Source: Acorus gramineus
Taxonomy: Eukaryota > Streptophyta > Magnoliopsida > Acorales > Acoraceae
DNA length: 64,000 nucleotides
NCBI GenBank assembly: GCA_030737835.1
Contig: JAUJYN010000015.1
Location: forward strand, 998,954 to 1,062,953
Direction of reading: 5' to 3'
Positions 31,512-43,500 of the stretch are shown in pieces (the stretch's first letter is position 1; each line of letters starts with the position of its first letter). The translations under genes and the position numbers were made by a program. The notes beneath the pieces were generated by a model. It did no database searches. It was not told where the DNA came from and saw only the letters and a list, made by a program, of their open reading frames with translations.

Positions 31512-33878
31512 TCAAAAATCTGTGCTCCTCCATTCTTCAGAAAAATTTGATGTTTCACTCATTTGAGTAGGATAAAAAAGGGATTCCTGTGCCTGCGATA
31601 GAATTGATTTAACATCATTGAAGTATATATGAAATATAAATTCCATCCACGACAAAAAAAAAAATGAAATGTACCTGAAGCAATTGAGTCATTGAAGTCA
31701 TTCCTTGACTGCTATCGTAGTTCCCAACTATGGGGGCTCTCATTCCTTGCGCAAATGTTTGAGGGCTCTCAATCGCAATGTGGGACGCATGTTGGGACAC
31801 ACGTTGAGTTTGAGAGCTTTGACCTCGTGATCCCTTCTCCAACGCGCCGATCCATCTTTTTTGAGGCTTCCCTCCCACAGTCTTCTTTCCTCTTCTTTTA
31901 AAGCCTTTAGCAATCTCATTGTTCAGATTGCTTTCCACCTCATGTTGCTCATTGTCATCTTGCAAATTTTGAGATGATGTCCGCAAATCTATCTCAACCT
32001 CCTCCATTATCTCTTTTGTGCGACGTTTAAGTAGCTCTGTTGAATGATCTGTTTCAGATGCCTTGGATGCCACTTGAATGAGACCATGACTTAATTGTTG
32101 AAATCGTCTTCCCAAATCAGAAATAGCATCAACTTGTACTGAAGAAGAACACATATCATGCACAACACCGGATTTTGCATATCTTGTCCACCTCTTCAAG
32201 ATATACTGTTGTGGAAGCTCCTTAATATTTCTGTGATCAAGAACTTTTAGAACATGACAGCACTGGATACCCATAAATTCAAATTTTTTACAGCTACAAG
32301 TGACCATCTCATTAGATGAATTATAAAAAATGGTTCTTTCACTGCCACAATCTCTACGAACTTTGTACTCTATCATATGTCCCACCTCCCGATGAATGTA
32401 GATAGAACAATTCAAAAAATTTCCATACTCTGCTTGAAATAACTCAAATATCTCTGGCGTGTAAACCTTTGTGACACATGTCATCATCAAAGCATGAAAT
32501 GGAATTACCGGTACTGTATTCATCATCTTGAAATCAGCACTCAATTCACTTTCACGCCGATCATCCATAACCCTATCAAAATGCTGAAAGAAACGCAATG
32601 GATCATGCTTTGAGTTCAGGTAGCGTCTCAGAAGAGCATTGAAGCTTTCACTACGTTGTGTACTCTTCATATCCGCGCAGAATGTGTCTCTCCCATACAC
32701 TAGAGCCCATTTCTCCTTCTCAACAAAAGTTTGTTGAAGCCATTTATTATCTCGAAGATTGTATTTCTCAAGCATGTTATCCCAAGCATATAGAAAATCA
32801 TCCTCCGTCTCGTACCCATAAATACAAGCATAGAAGGAACTTCTGAAGCCTTCGATAGCATAAAGATGTCCAAGATGTTTTGTTGCATTTTGGGTCAAGT
32901 GCCACAGACATAGCCGATGATGAGTCTCTGGTAGGACAACTAAAATAGCTTTGGCCATCGCCGCTGATTGATCTGTTAGAATAGTCTTCGGACGTCTCCC
33001 TGACATTGCTTGAAGAAAAGTTTCAAATAACCAAATAAATGAGTCGGCTGTCTCATCATAAAGCAATGCACCACCAAAAATAATTGTTTGTCTATGATTA
33101 TTCACTCCAACGAATGGTGCAAATGGCCTCCCATGATTATTTGTGCGATAGGTCGTGTCGAAACAAATTACATCACCATAATGTGCATAATCGACAATAG
33201 ACCTAGAATCGGCCCAAAACACATTAGTTATTTGTTCATCGGCATCAAGTTGCATTGAGTAAAAGAATGATGGATCTTGCTGTTGCTTGTTGTTGAAATA
33301 CTGAAAAAGAGCACCCGCAATACCATTTTCCATTCTACTTTCTCTTTTAGTGCGCAAGTAAGACTTCACATCATTTAAGACAAAACCAAGATTCCTTCTG
33401 CCTCCAACTTGTCCACTCATCAAATCCATAACGGTTTTTGGTGCCAATCCTGACCCATCTATAATATCAACCTGAGCAGCTTGAGCCTTTTCAATTTTTC
33501 TGTGAGACCTCAAATTGTGACGCAAAGGGGTTGTTACAAGATCATGATTGTGGTTTTGTTCAAATTTAGTGACACAATAAGCACCAGAAGACTGATAAAT
33601 GATAACTATATGTGCCTCACATCCTGTTCTTGTATCGGCTGCGGGTGCAAGACTTTTCGCTTATCAACCCCTTTCATCCCTTCTTTAGAACAACAAAATT
33701 TTCGCTTTGTCACTATACCATTGGACTTCGATACGCCACTTCTTCGGATGCTAAATCCAACTGATCTTGCATATGCGTTGTAAAATTGATATGCACTCTC
33801 TTCGGAATCGAATGCCATACCAACTTCAGGCACACCATTATCATTACGTTCATCAATACACTCATTGTCACCTTCCAT
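31512..33878 (-). pseudogene. FAR1/FHY3-type MULE transposase with one frameshift
   Basis: Cut-and-paste transposase of the MULE, acting in the nucleus. From the ATG at 33878 the first frame holds the FAR1 zinc-finger domain start (GMAFDSEESAYQFYNAYARS, VGFSIRR, KRKFCCSKEG). About 33636-33642 a one-base shift interrupts it. The next frame supplies TRTGCEAH and NHNHDLV and continues unbroken to 31675. The MULE domain has CFDTTYRT and ILTDQSAAM (first two catalytic Asp), CLWHLTQNA and RSESFNALLR (probable catalytic Glu). The SWIM finger is CSCKKFEFMGIQCCH. An 82-bp intron with consensus-like ends (31593-31674, CAG|GTACAT to ATCGCAG) joins in frame to a last exon ending at TGA 31512-31514. The single shift, in an otherwise complete protein, suggests recent loss or an assembly error. 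Confidence 0.85.
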
Positions 33879-34105
33879 ATTGATATCAACAATCACCTTT
33901 TAAGAAAAAGACATAATTAAAAACATAATTATATATTGGCATGAAATTAAATAACTCATAAAAAAATATCAGATTAGATCTAAAAGCCACAAAAATATAA
34001 AAATCAAATTACAAAAAATCTATATCATCTACAACAAATTAAAATAACTCCACAAAAAATAATCTCCAAATACACACACACACAAATATATCATACCAAC
34101 TTCAG
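33879..34105. other. Transposase 5' flank, possible leader intron
   Basis: AT-rich. On the minus strand TCTTTTTCTTAAAAG (33897-33911) resembles a 3' splice site just upstream of the ATG. A leader intron reaching from the right TIR, as for the gene at 28452, is plausible but unproven. Confidence 0.35.
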
Positions 34106-34245
34106 GACCCATTCAATTCATGTCATCATCAGCATCACAATTTTTCTTTTTTCAAGTGAAGGGTAGGCATTCAATCTCAATTTATTACTAAGAATTGAAA
34201 ACCCAAAACAGAAAAAAAAAATAAAAATACAAGTGGGGCTCCAAG
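34106..34245 (-). repeat. Right TIR of the MULE, inner part
   Basis: Reverse complement of 28045-28184. It is separated from the outer part at 43916 by the Tekay insertion. Its last five bases, CCAAG, are one copy of that insertion's target duplication. Confidence 0.92.
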
Positions 34246-37200
34246 TGTTATATATGTGTCACTTTTAACCTGCTGGTAACCGTTGGAGCGTTCTGGCAGT
34301 TTTTATTTTTTCGGTTTTTCGATCGGAATCGCTAATTTTTGGACTGTTAGCTATCGTCCTGAGTTAGAGGACTCCGATTGGAAATCTAACTGCATATTTG
34401 GTGTCCTGGTGCCATTTTAGGCCTCTCACGAAAATTTCATCGAATTCCGGCAACGTTTCAGAAATTTCACAGTTCCGGGGCGTATCCAGGTTTTTAAGTC
34501 ACTTGCTATATATATATGAGATCTAATTTTTGATAGCACTATTCATCATCCCTACCAAATTGATTTCTATCTCCCCTCTCTCTTTTTCTCCCATTTGAAG
34601 CCCTTAGACCCCCTCAAACCCAAAAACCTAAAGCATAGGAAGTGTAGATCGGGTCCCGATCTACACCCCGGTGCTTTCAAATTCGAATTCCGGTGAGTTT
34701 TGCCCCTCCGCCCCCCCTCTCTTCTTCCCTGATTTGAGCCATTTCGGTGGTGGAGGTAGATCCGGGCGTTGGAAGCCTTTTGGGAGAGGTTTCGGTGCGC
34801 GGAGAGCAACCGGACTTCCCTTCCTCCCCTTGGTAAGCCTCTTTTTCCCTCTTTTTCTTGCATAAATGTATGTTAGGAGGGTGGAAATGAGGTTGGGAGG
34901 TGGTCGGCGGCGGTGGGTGGCCGTCGGAGGGCTGTGGGTGGTGGTCGGAGGCCTTGGGGTGGCCGGAGGTGGGTGGTAGGGGAGCTCGGGCTGGCAGGCT
35001 GGCAGCCCCGGGCAGCAGGCAGCACAGGCAGCGCCCAGGCAGCCAGGCAGCGCTCAGGCAGGCGTGTAGCGGCAGGGCGCGCGCGCGCGTGCGCGCGGGC
35101 GTGCGCTCGGGTTGGCGCTGAGCGTGCTGGGTGCTGGGCGTGCAGGGCGTGCAGGGTAGACTAGCAGGGCTAGCTGGGCTGTGCGCGAGGGCTGGCTGGG
35201 CGCGCAGGCGAGCAGGGAAGGAGGTGCTCGGGCATCAGGCGAGCAGTGCCGGGCGTGCAGGCGAACGGTGCTCGGGCCACTCGGCGATGCGCGCAGGCAG
35301 GCAGTGCGGGCAGCAGCGCGGGTAGGATGGCAGGCGCGTTGGGCGCGTGCTGCCAGGCGCGCTGGGCACGTGTTGCGCGGGCGTGCGCGTGGGAGCTGGG
35401 TGAGGGTCCCGGGTGCTGGGCGCTGAGCGCTGGGAGCTGGTCGCGGATACCGGGTGTGCTGGGCGAGGGTGCTGAGCGCTGGGCGCAGGGGCGCTGGGCA
35501 CTGGGCATCGCAGAGGTGCATGCGCGTGGGGCGCTGGGCAGAGGCAGGCGTGCGCGCGGTGAGGAGGGCAGAGGCGGAGGCGTGCTGGGTGCTGGGCGCG
35601 AGTGTGCTGGGCGCAGGCGTGGGCGTGCTGGGGGTGCTGGTCGAGACGCGGCGAGGCAGCGGTGGTGCGCGAGGTGAGGCGCTGCGCGCGGGGCGTGCGG
35701 GGTGCTCGCGGGCCAGCGCAAGGCGTGCGGGGTGTGCGCGGGCGGCTGCGCTGGGGCGCAGGAGGGCACGCGGTGCACCCGGGAGGCTCGGCGGCGTTTC
35801 CAGGCGGCGGGCAGGGGCCCGGCGGTGCGCTGGGCGCGCGGGCTGAGGCGCGGCGGGGCACCCGGGAGGTCGGGTGACCGTGCGGGTGGTTGCCGGGGTT
35901 GCGGGAGTGTGCCGGAGTGCTTGGGCTAGCGTGCGTGCGGGTCGTATGCACGTTTGCCCAAGTGTTGGGTGTTTGATTTTGGGTTTTGTGTATTTTTGAG
36001 TGTTTAGCAGTATTTGAGGATTTTACTCACCAAGTTGTTACCCTGTCTTGCAAATCTCGGCGGACGGTCGCGCGTCGACCCGATCTTCAATGAGTGGGAC
36101 GATCCAACCCAGTAGAGAGGCGTACTACATGCACTTGGGAGTGTATTGCCCTCCCCTGGGGCACCATAGTAGATATTAACCTGTAAAATATGAACTATGC
36201 AAGCATGATAATGTGTAGTATGCATGTCACCCTAGACTTTGTATGCTAGGGACTTGTACCCTTAGGACCCGTATAAGAACCATGCACCCTGTTATCATGT
36301 TTCCATGCTAGGAAAGCCCCGACCGATGCATGTTCCTATTTAGTTTAATTTATTTAAATAAAATGCGAGCATGTGATTATTAGCCTGTATTAGCGAATAT
36401 TATAGGGGAGGGGCCTCGCGAGGACAGCGGTGAGACCCGGGCTAGGGTACTCCGTGTTCCTTGTTTGGTTGTCGGGATGTCCTATATCGGGACCTCACGT
36501 TGCCCTCCCAAGGATTCTTTCCCCATTAATATTCCATTCACTTTATTATTATGATGCATGTTCCCCGCATCTTAGTTATGCGCCCTGGAGGGAATTCTGA
36601 GGAATTCAGGACATTAGAGTTGGTAGGATGTGTTGTCTGCGGATCCGAGTGGATCATATGCGATGGATAGGCTGTTCTGTTTCCTTCGTTGGATCCTTTA
36701 GAGACTACCCCGGGGTTGGAAAGGTCGTCCCGTGCAGGGGCTCCCATCAGTAGGCGCCTCCTGATTTGGTAGAAGGACCGCGCTGAATGTGGGAGTGGCC
36801 AAACGACCTACGGAGTGGGGAGAGACTATCGGTGGACCAAGGGTGACCAACAGCCTAGTCAGTCCCAAGAGCCTAGGTCACCTATTGAGGGTGAGGGTGA
36901 GGGTATGGTGGGCCGGCGATGTGGCGACCCACTGGATTGTAAGTCCCAATATCCTTGGTCACCCAGTGAGGGTGAGGGTGAGGGTGTAGCGGGTTGGCGG
37001 TAGCGACCCGCTGGTTTTGTGTAATTAGTCCCAATATCCTTGGTCACCCATTGAGAGGTGAGGGTGAGGGTGTAGTGGGTTGGCAGGAGCGACCCACTGG
37101 ATTGCGGAGTTGTTGCCATTTTGTGGCTTGAGTAATGTGATTGTGGATTAATAATATCTAGTTGTGGTTTATATAAGCTGTGATGCATGGGTTGTGCTGT

Positions 37201-37638
37201 TCACTGAGCGTGTGGCTCACCCCTCGCATAAAAACCTTTTTCAGTGTCATCTGAGTCGGATCTGGAGGAGGAGCTCCCCGAGGGACTTCATCAGTAGCGG
37301 AGTAGCGCCACGTCCCGTGAGTATCAAAGGCTATCAGCATTCCTTTTGCTTGTATGTATTATATTCCGTGCTTGGGCACGTGTTTGTGTATTATTTGGAT
37401 GTCTTTGTATATATTGGCTCTCACAGGACAGTTGATTATGTATCGAGTCTGTAATATATTTTTGGATTACAGATTCAGTCTTTTAGCATCCGCATTAGGT
37501 GTATATATTATGTCAGCCCTGCTTTTATCTGTGTGGTCATTTTTTAGCTGTTGTGTGAGTATGTTATTGAACTCCTGTTTACTGATATCATATATACACT
37601 TGCCGCGTCCCGGGGTCGGCCGGCCCTGGGGCGTGACA
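34246..37638 (+). mobile_element. 5' LTR of Tekay copy 2
   Basis: TGTTATATATGTG to GCGTGACA. It holds the shared U3 block (34318-34490), a TATA-like TATATATATATGAG (about 34508-34521), a leader with the donor-like site TTG|GTAAGCC (34833), a GC tract (34975-35945), and the acceptor position where TTGCAG has become TTGCAA (36049-36053). G-rich repeats lie at 36880-37080. Loss of the acceptor AG is specific to this copy; the 3' LTR retains it. Confidence 0.95.
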
Positions 37639-37643
37639 AAAGT

Positions 37644-37656
37644 TGGTATCAGAGCC
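37644..37656 (+). other. Primer-binding site, tRNA-iMet type
   Basis: TGGTATCAGAGCC, five bases after the 5' LTR. Confidence 0.93.
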
Positions 37657-37757
37657 TGGTCCTGTCAGAGCCAATGGTCTTCTTTTCGTAGAGATGAGTC
37701 CTAGGATTTCTATATGTGTATTCTGATCCTAGTGTCTGGTTTTCTTAGGTTGCTGAT

Positions 37758-39182
37758 ATGCCTCCTCGCAGAGGACGGCGCGGACATGGTCCCTCTCGAC
37801 CTTTGGAGGTTTCCGGACCTACTAGAGGCGAGGATGCTACTGGAGAGTCCATGGCTGTGAGGCCAGGATCGGCGCAGGAGCCTCCCGCATGGGAACATGC
37901 GTTCGCTCAGTTATCGGATTTAGTGGAGACTCAGACCAGGGCACTGGAGGCCCAGACCAGAGTGTTAGCAGAGCAGGCGCGAGAGATCCAGGAGCTGAGG
38001 ATGGCCCGTGATGCAGTTCCACAGGTCCCCTTGGTGGCAGATCCGCCTGCGGTACCCGAAGTACCCCCAGTCCCCGTGGTGATTCCAGCGGCGAGAGTTC
38101 AGGATCCCCTGGCGAGGGAGGTGGGGCTAGAGGCTGTAGCGCGGTTGCAGCAGAGTGGCCTCGCAGCCTTCCTAAAGTTCCGTCCTCCCGAGTTCTACGG
38201 CCAGTCGGCGGATCCCCTTGCCCCAGAGCGATGGTTGATGGAGGTGGAGGTGATCTTCTCGACCATGCTTTGCACCGATCGCCAGCGAGTCTCCCTTGCC
38301 ACCTTCATGCTGAAGGGTAGCGCTGCCGACTGGTGGGCTACCCGAGTGGTGGACATCCCCGAGGGATTGGAGCAGCTTTCTTGGGCGGGATTCCGGAGGT
38401 ATTTCCTGGAGGAGTACTTCCCGTTCTCGACGCGGCAGATCGTGATGCAGGAGTTTGAGCGGTTGACGCAGGGCTCTATGTCTGTCGCCAACTACTCCAC
38501 GCGCTTCACGAGGCTATCCAGATTCGCTCCAGCCTTGGTGATGGACGAAGAGGCGAGGTGCCGCCGTTTCGAGCTTGGTCTCTGCAGCGCCATTCGGGTG
38601 CATGTCTCCGCCCACGCATTCACGAGGTTCTCCGACTTAGTCTCTCGAGCGAAGACTGTCGAGAGAGACCTTGGGATCCAGGTGAGGGATCCGACCCTGT
38701 CGGCAGATCAGAGTCCTTCCGGGAGTCGGGACCGGGGGCAGCGCAAGAGGAAGAGGCCCCACTTCGATCAGTCAGCGGCTGCCTCTCCTCCAGCAGATGC
38801 GGTGCCAGAGTGGGATCCAGCACCCATTGCGGCAATTCCCATCCGGTCCATGCAGCCGGAGAGGCGGCGCTGTTTCCATTGTCAGCGCATCGGGCATATC
38901 AGATACAATTGCCCTGATGTTGGCCGACCCCGAGTGCTACCTCAGCAGCCGCAGTTCTTGCAGCAACAGCTTCCGCGTCAGCAGCAGCCACAGGATGGTC
39001 GAGTTGACCAGTGGAAGCAGCCAGTGCAGCCGGCGAGGCGTGCCCCTGCTCCTCAGCCGCAGTTCGTTCAGGGCAGAGTTGCAGCTCTTTCGGTCGAGGA
39101 GGCGCAGTCTTCGGGCATCATGGTTCGAGGTAATGTTTTGTTTTCCCAGCTCCCTATGAATATATATATATATGTGTGTTGA
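37758..39182 (+). CDS. gag: Tekay-like Gag, copy 2 (474 aa), intact CCHC knuckle
   Basis: Gag of the complete element, with no internal stop. The layout is as in copy 1: basic N terminus, helical region (about 55-85), retrotrans_gag domain (about 137-305: ERWLMEVE, ATFMLKGSAADWW, ANYSTRF), basic linker and nucleocapsid. The zinc knuckle is complete: Cys372, Cys375, His380 and Cys385 in CFHCQRIGHIRYNC. A Gln-rich stretch (QQPQFLQQQLPRQQQPQ) absent from copy 1 follows. The frame ends in a short TA-repeat-encoded tail (NIYIYVC) where protease would normally begin. The ATG lies 8 bases after an acceptor-like TTTTCTTAG, so splicing onto gag from an LTR leader is possible. An open gag in an element without pol fits selection for packaging in trans. 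Confidence 0.93.
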   Translation: MPPRRGRRGHGPSRPLEVSGPTRGEDATGESMAVRPGSAQEPPAWEHAFAQLSDLVETQTRALEAQTRVLAEQAREIQELRMARDAVPQVPLVADPPAVPEVPPVPVVIPAARVQDPLAREVGLEAVARLQQSGLAAFLKFRPPEFYGQSADPLAPERWLMEVEVIFSTMLCTDRQRVSLATFMLKGSAADWWATRVVDIPEGLEQLSWAGFRRYFLEEYFPFSTRQIVMQEFERLTQGSMSVANYSTRFTRLSRFAPALVMDEEARCRRFELGLCSAIRVHVSAHAFTRFSDLVSRAKTVERDLGIQVRDPTLSADQSPSGSRDRGQRKRKRPHFDQSAAASPPADAVPEWDPAPIAAIPIRSMQPERRRCFHCQRIGHIRYNCPDVGRPRVLPQQPQFLQQQLPRQQQPQDGRVDQWKQPVQPARRAPAPQPQFVQGRVAALSVEEAQSSGIMVRGNVLFSQLPMNIYIYVC

Positions 39183-39199
39183 TTGCGGTGAAGCATGTG

Positions 39200-39935
39200 T
39201 GTGATGTGTCGTTGAGCGGGTAAGGAGTGTGGTTCTTCGAGTTAAAGAGGCCAGGTTGTAGCCGTCCTGGCAGGAGGCTCTCATTCGTAGGTACCGCCGA
39301 TGCAGTCGGAGGGTACTGATCGTGGGGGTATGCCGGGTAGAGGCTAACCCGGAAATGGATTAATGGATGATGTCGCGAGCGTGGAATCGTTCTCCCCTTC
39401 GTTGGACCCGAGTAGGGACTCCTCAGCGTTAGAGAGGCCTTCCTGACAGAGGGCTCCCATCAGGAGGCACCTCCTGATTTGGTTTCAGACTGTGCTGAAT
39501 TGTGGGAGCGGACCAGGCGGCCTACGGTGTGGAGGAGAGGCTACCGGTGGACCAGGGGTGAAGAACAGTCTAAGTCTCTCCCAAAGTCCCAATATGTCTC
39601 CTGATGGGAGTGAGGGTGTGGATGAGACAAAGACGCGTCACCTCGTGACCCAATTGTTGTTCGACCGTTCCCACGGATGTTGGGTCCGGTCTTGTGATGG
39701 AGGTTGAAGGTTATCGGTGGGTGATTATCTAGATGTAGATGATCCGGTGAGGTTGGTAATGTTCTTTAAGAGTGATGTCTTCTTCTAGTGTTCCTTTTCT
39801 AGTTTAAGGGGCCGTGTGAGGTCAGCGTTGAGACCTGGGCTAGGGTACTTCGTGTTCCTTGTTTGGTTGTCGAGGTATCCTATATCGGGACCTCATGCTG
39901 CTCTCCCAAGACTTCTTTTCCCAGTCAAGGGATAC
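39200..39935 (+). repeat. LTR-derived block in internal region, copy 2
   Basis: Same content and order as 5715-6460: GTAGGTACCGCCGATGC, GGAATCGTTCTCCCCTTCG, CTCCCATCAGGAGGC, GTCCCAATATGTCTCC, then GAGACCTGGGCTAGGGTACT. It occupies the place where protease and most of RT would be coded. Confidence 0.7.
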
Positions 39936-40494
39936 CCTGGAAGCATCAGCTGGTGATGGATCAAGTGCGAGTTTCTGGTGAAGGCATGTCTGTGGACCCG
40001 GGCAAGACACTCGTCGCGTCAAATTGGCGCCGACCGTCAAACCCCGCAGGGATTCGGAGCTTCCCGAGTTTAGCAGGTTATTGTAGGAAGCTTGACGAGG
40101 GACTCTCGAAGATAGCTGTTCCTCTTAACCGCCTTACTCGAAAGGATGTCCGGTTCGAGTGGTCCCCGTCTTGTGAGGAGAGCTTCCTGGAGTTTTATCG
40201 GAGGCTTACCTCAGTGCCAATTCTTACCTCTCCATCTTGGAGTGGTGGGTTCGCACTTGGGTAAAGGTGTGTCCACGATCCTGCTCATGTCATCCCGTTC
40301 GAGCCGCTCGTCTCTGAGCCGGACAGTCATTTGTGGAGCAGTCGATTGAGATCATGGACCGCCGCGTGAGGAGGCTCTGCACCAAGACCGTCCAGTTGGT
40401 CGAGGTGCGATGGCAGCACCGTTCCGGTGTCAAGGACACTTGGGAGCTCAAGGATGCCAGGTGTGACGCGTATCCGCATCTTTTCCCCTCCTAG
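39936..40494 (+). pseudogene. Tekay pol remnant, copy 2
   Basis: The frame from 39863 contains SVDPGKTLVASNWRRPSNP, FPSLAGYCRKL and SFLEFYRRLTSVPILTSP, the RT connection region. It ends at 40262-40264, and the DNA then passes into VHDPAHVIPFEP-coding sequence and an integrase-tail segment (IEIMDRRVRRLCTKTVQLVE, then YPHLFPS) in another frame, stopping at about 40494. The RT-to-tail joint is close to that of copy 1 but about 30 bp shorter there. Confidence 0.8.
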
Positions 40495-40528
40495 ATGTTT
40501 TTGCATATTTTGAGGACAAAATTTCCTA

Positions 40529-40540
40529 AGAGGGGAAGAA
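40529..40540 (+). other. Polypurine tract, copy 2
   Basis: AGAGGGGAAGAA immediately before the 3' LTR. Confidence 0.87.
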
Positions 40541-43500
40541 TGTTATATATGTGTCACTTTTAACCTGCTGGTAACCGTTGGAGCGTTCTGGCAGTTTTTT
40601 TATTTATTTTTTCGGTTTTCGATCGGAACCGCTAATTTTTGGACTGTTAGCTATCGTCCTGAGTTAGAGGACTCCGATTGGAAATCTAACTGCATATTTG
40701 GTGTCCTGGTGCCATTTTAGGCCTCTCACAAAAATTTCATCGAATTCCGGCAACGTTTCTAAAATTTTGCAGTTCCGGGGCGTATCCGGGTTTTTAAGTC
40801 ACTTGATATATATAGTGAGATCTAATATTTGATGAGCACTATTCATCATCCCTACCAAATTTATTTCTCTCTCCCCTCTCTCTTTTTCTCCCATTTGAAG
40901 CCCTTAGAGCCCTCAAACCCAAAAACCTAAAGCATAGGAAGTGTAGATCGGGTCCCGATCTACACCCCGGTGCTTTCAAATTTGAATTCCGACGAGTTTT
41001 GCCCCTCCGTCCCCCCTCTCTTCTTCCCTGATTTGAGCCATTTCGGAGGTGGGAGTAGATCCGGGCGTTGGAAGCCTTTTGGGAGAGGTTTCGGTGCGCG
41101 GAGAGCAACCGGACTTCCCTTCCTCCCCTTGGTAAGCCTCTTTTTCTCTCTTTTCTTGTATAGATGTATGTTAGGAGGTGGGAATGAGGTTGGGAGGTGG
41201 TCGGCGGCGGTGGGTGGCCGTGGGAGGGCTGTGGGAGGTGGTCGGAGGCCTTGGGGTGGCCGGTGGTTGGTGGTAGAGGAGCTCGGGCAGGGAGGCTGGC
41301 AGTCTCGGGCAGCAGGCAGCACAGGCAGCGCTCAGGCAGGCGCAACAGGCGTGCAGCGGCAGGGCGCGCGCGTGCGTGCGCGCGGGCGTGCGCTCGGGTT
41401 GGCGCTGGGCGTGCAGGGTAGACTGGCAGGGCTAGCTCGGGCTGGATAGCTGGGCTGTGCGCGCGGGCAGGCCGGGCTGGCAGGCTGGGCGCGCAGGCGA
41501 GCAGGGCAGGAGGTGCTCGGGCATCAGGCGAGCAGTGCCGGGCGTGCAGGCGAACGGTGCTCGGGCCACTCGGCGATGCGCGCAGGCAGGCAGCGCGGGC
41601 AGCAGCGTGGGTAGGCTGGCAGGCGCGTTGGGCGAGTGCTGCCAGGCGCGCTGGGCACGTGTTGCGCGGGCGTGCGCGTGGGCGCTGGGTGAGGGTCCCG
41701 GGTGCTGGGCGCTGAGCGTTGGGAGCTGGTCGCAGATACCGGGTGCTGGGCGAGGGTGCTGAGCGCTGGGCGCGGGGCGCTGGGCACCGCAGAGGTGCAT
41801 GCGCGCGGGGCGCCGGGCAGAGGCAGGCGTGCGCGCGGTGAGGAGGGCAGAGGCGGAGGTGTGCTGGGCGCTGGGCGCGAGTGTGCTGGGCGCAGGCGTG
41901 GGCGTGCTGGGGGTGCTGGTCGAGACGCGGTGAGGCAGCGGTGGTGGGCGAGGTGAGGCGCTACGCGCGGGGCGTGCGGGGTGCTCGCGGGCCAGCGCAA
42001 GGCGTGCGGGGTGTGCGCGGGCGGCTGCGCTGGGGCGTAGGGGGGCACGCGGTGCACCCGGGAGGCTCGGCGGCGTGTCCAGGCGGCGGGCAGGGGACCG
42101 GCGGTGAGCTGGGCGCGCGGGCTGAGGCGCGGTGGTGCACCCGGGCGGTCGGGTGGCCGTGCGGGTGGCTGCCGGGGGTGCGGATGGTTGCCGGGGTGCT
42201 CGGGCTAGCGTGCGTGCGGGTCGTATGCACGTTTGCCCGAGTGTTGGGTGTTTGATTTTGGGTTTTGTGTATTTTTGAGTGTTTAGCAGTATTTGAGGAT
42301 TTTACTCACCAAGTTGTTACCCTGTCTTGCAGATCTCGGCGGACGGTCGCGCGACGACCCGATCTTTGGTGAGTGGGACGATCCAACCCAGTAGGGAGGC
42401 GTTACATGCACTTGGCTGTGTACCGCCCTCCTCTGGGGCACCATAGTAGATATTAACCTGTTTAATATGAAAAGCTATGTAAGCATGATAATCTGTAGTA
42501 TGCATGCCACCCTAGATTTGTATGCTAGGGACTTATACCCTTAGGACCCATATAAGAACCATGCACCCTGTTATCATGTTTCCATGCTAGGAAGCCCCGA
42601 CCGATGCATGTTCCCATTTAGTTTATTTATTTAAATAAAATTCGAGCATGTGATTATTAGCCTGTATTAGCAAATATCATAGGGGAGGGGCCACGCGAGG
42701 ACAGCGGTGAGACCCGGGCTAGGGTACTCCGTGTTCCTTGTTTGGTTGTCGGGATGTCCTATATCGAGACCTCACGCTGCCCTCCCAAGGATTCTTTCCC
42801 CGTTAATATTCCAACCCTGTTATAACTATTATGCATGTTCCCTGCATCTTGGTTATGCGCCCCGAAGGAATTCTGAGGAATTCAGGACATTAGAGTTGCT
42901 AGGATGTGTTGTCTGCGGATCCGAGTGGATCATATGCGATGGATAGGCTGTTCTGTTCCCTTCGTTGACCTCCTTTAGAGACTACCCCGGCGTTGGAAAG
43001 GTCGTCCCGTGCAGGGGCTCCCATCAGTAGGCGCCTCTTGATTTGGTAGAAGGACTGTGCTGAATGTGGGAGTGGCCAAACGACCTACGGAGTGGGGAGA
43101 GACTATCGGTGGACCAAGGGTGACCAACAGCCTAGTCAGTCCCAAGAGCCTAGGTCACCTATTGAGGGTGAGGGTGAGGGTATGGTGGGCCGGCGATGTG
43201 GTGACCCACTGGATTGTAAGTCCCAATATCCTTGGTCACCTAGTGAGGGTGAGGGTGAGGGTGTAGCGGGTGGCGGTAGCGACCCGCTGGTTTTGTGTAA
43301 TTAGTCCCAATATCCTTGGTCACCCATTGAGAGGTGAGGGTGAGGGTGTAGTGGGTTGGCAGGAGCGACCCACTGGATTGCGGAGTTGTTGCCATTTTGT
43401 GGCTTGAGTAATGTGATTGTGGATTAATAATATCTGGTTGTGGTTAATATAAGCTGTGATGCATGGGTTGTGCTATTCACTGAGCGTGTGGCTCACCCCT

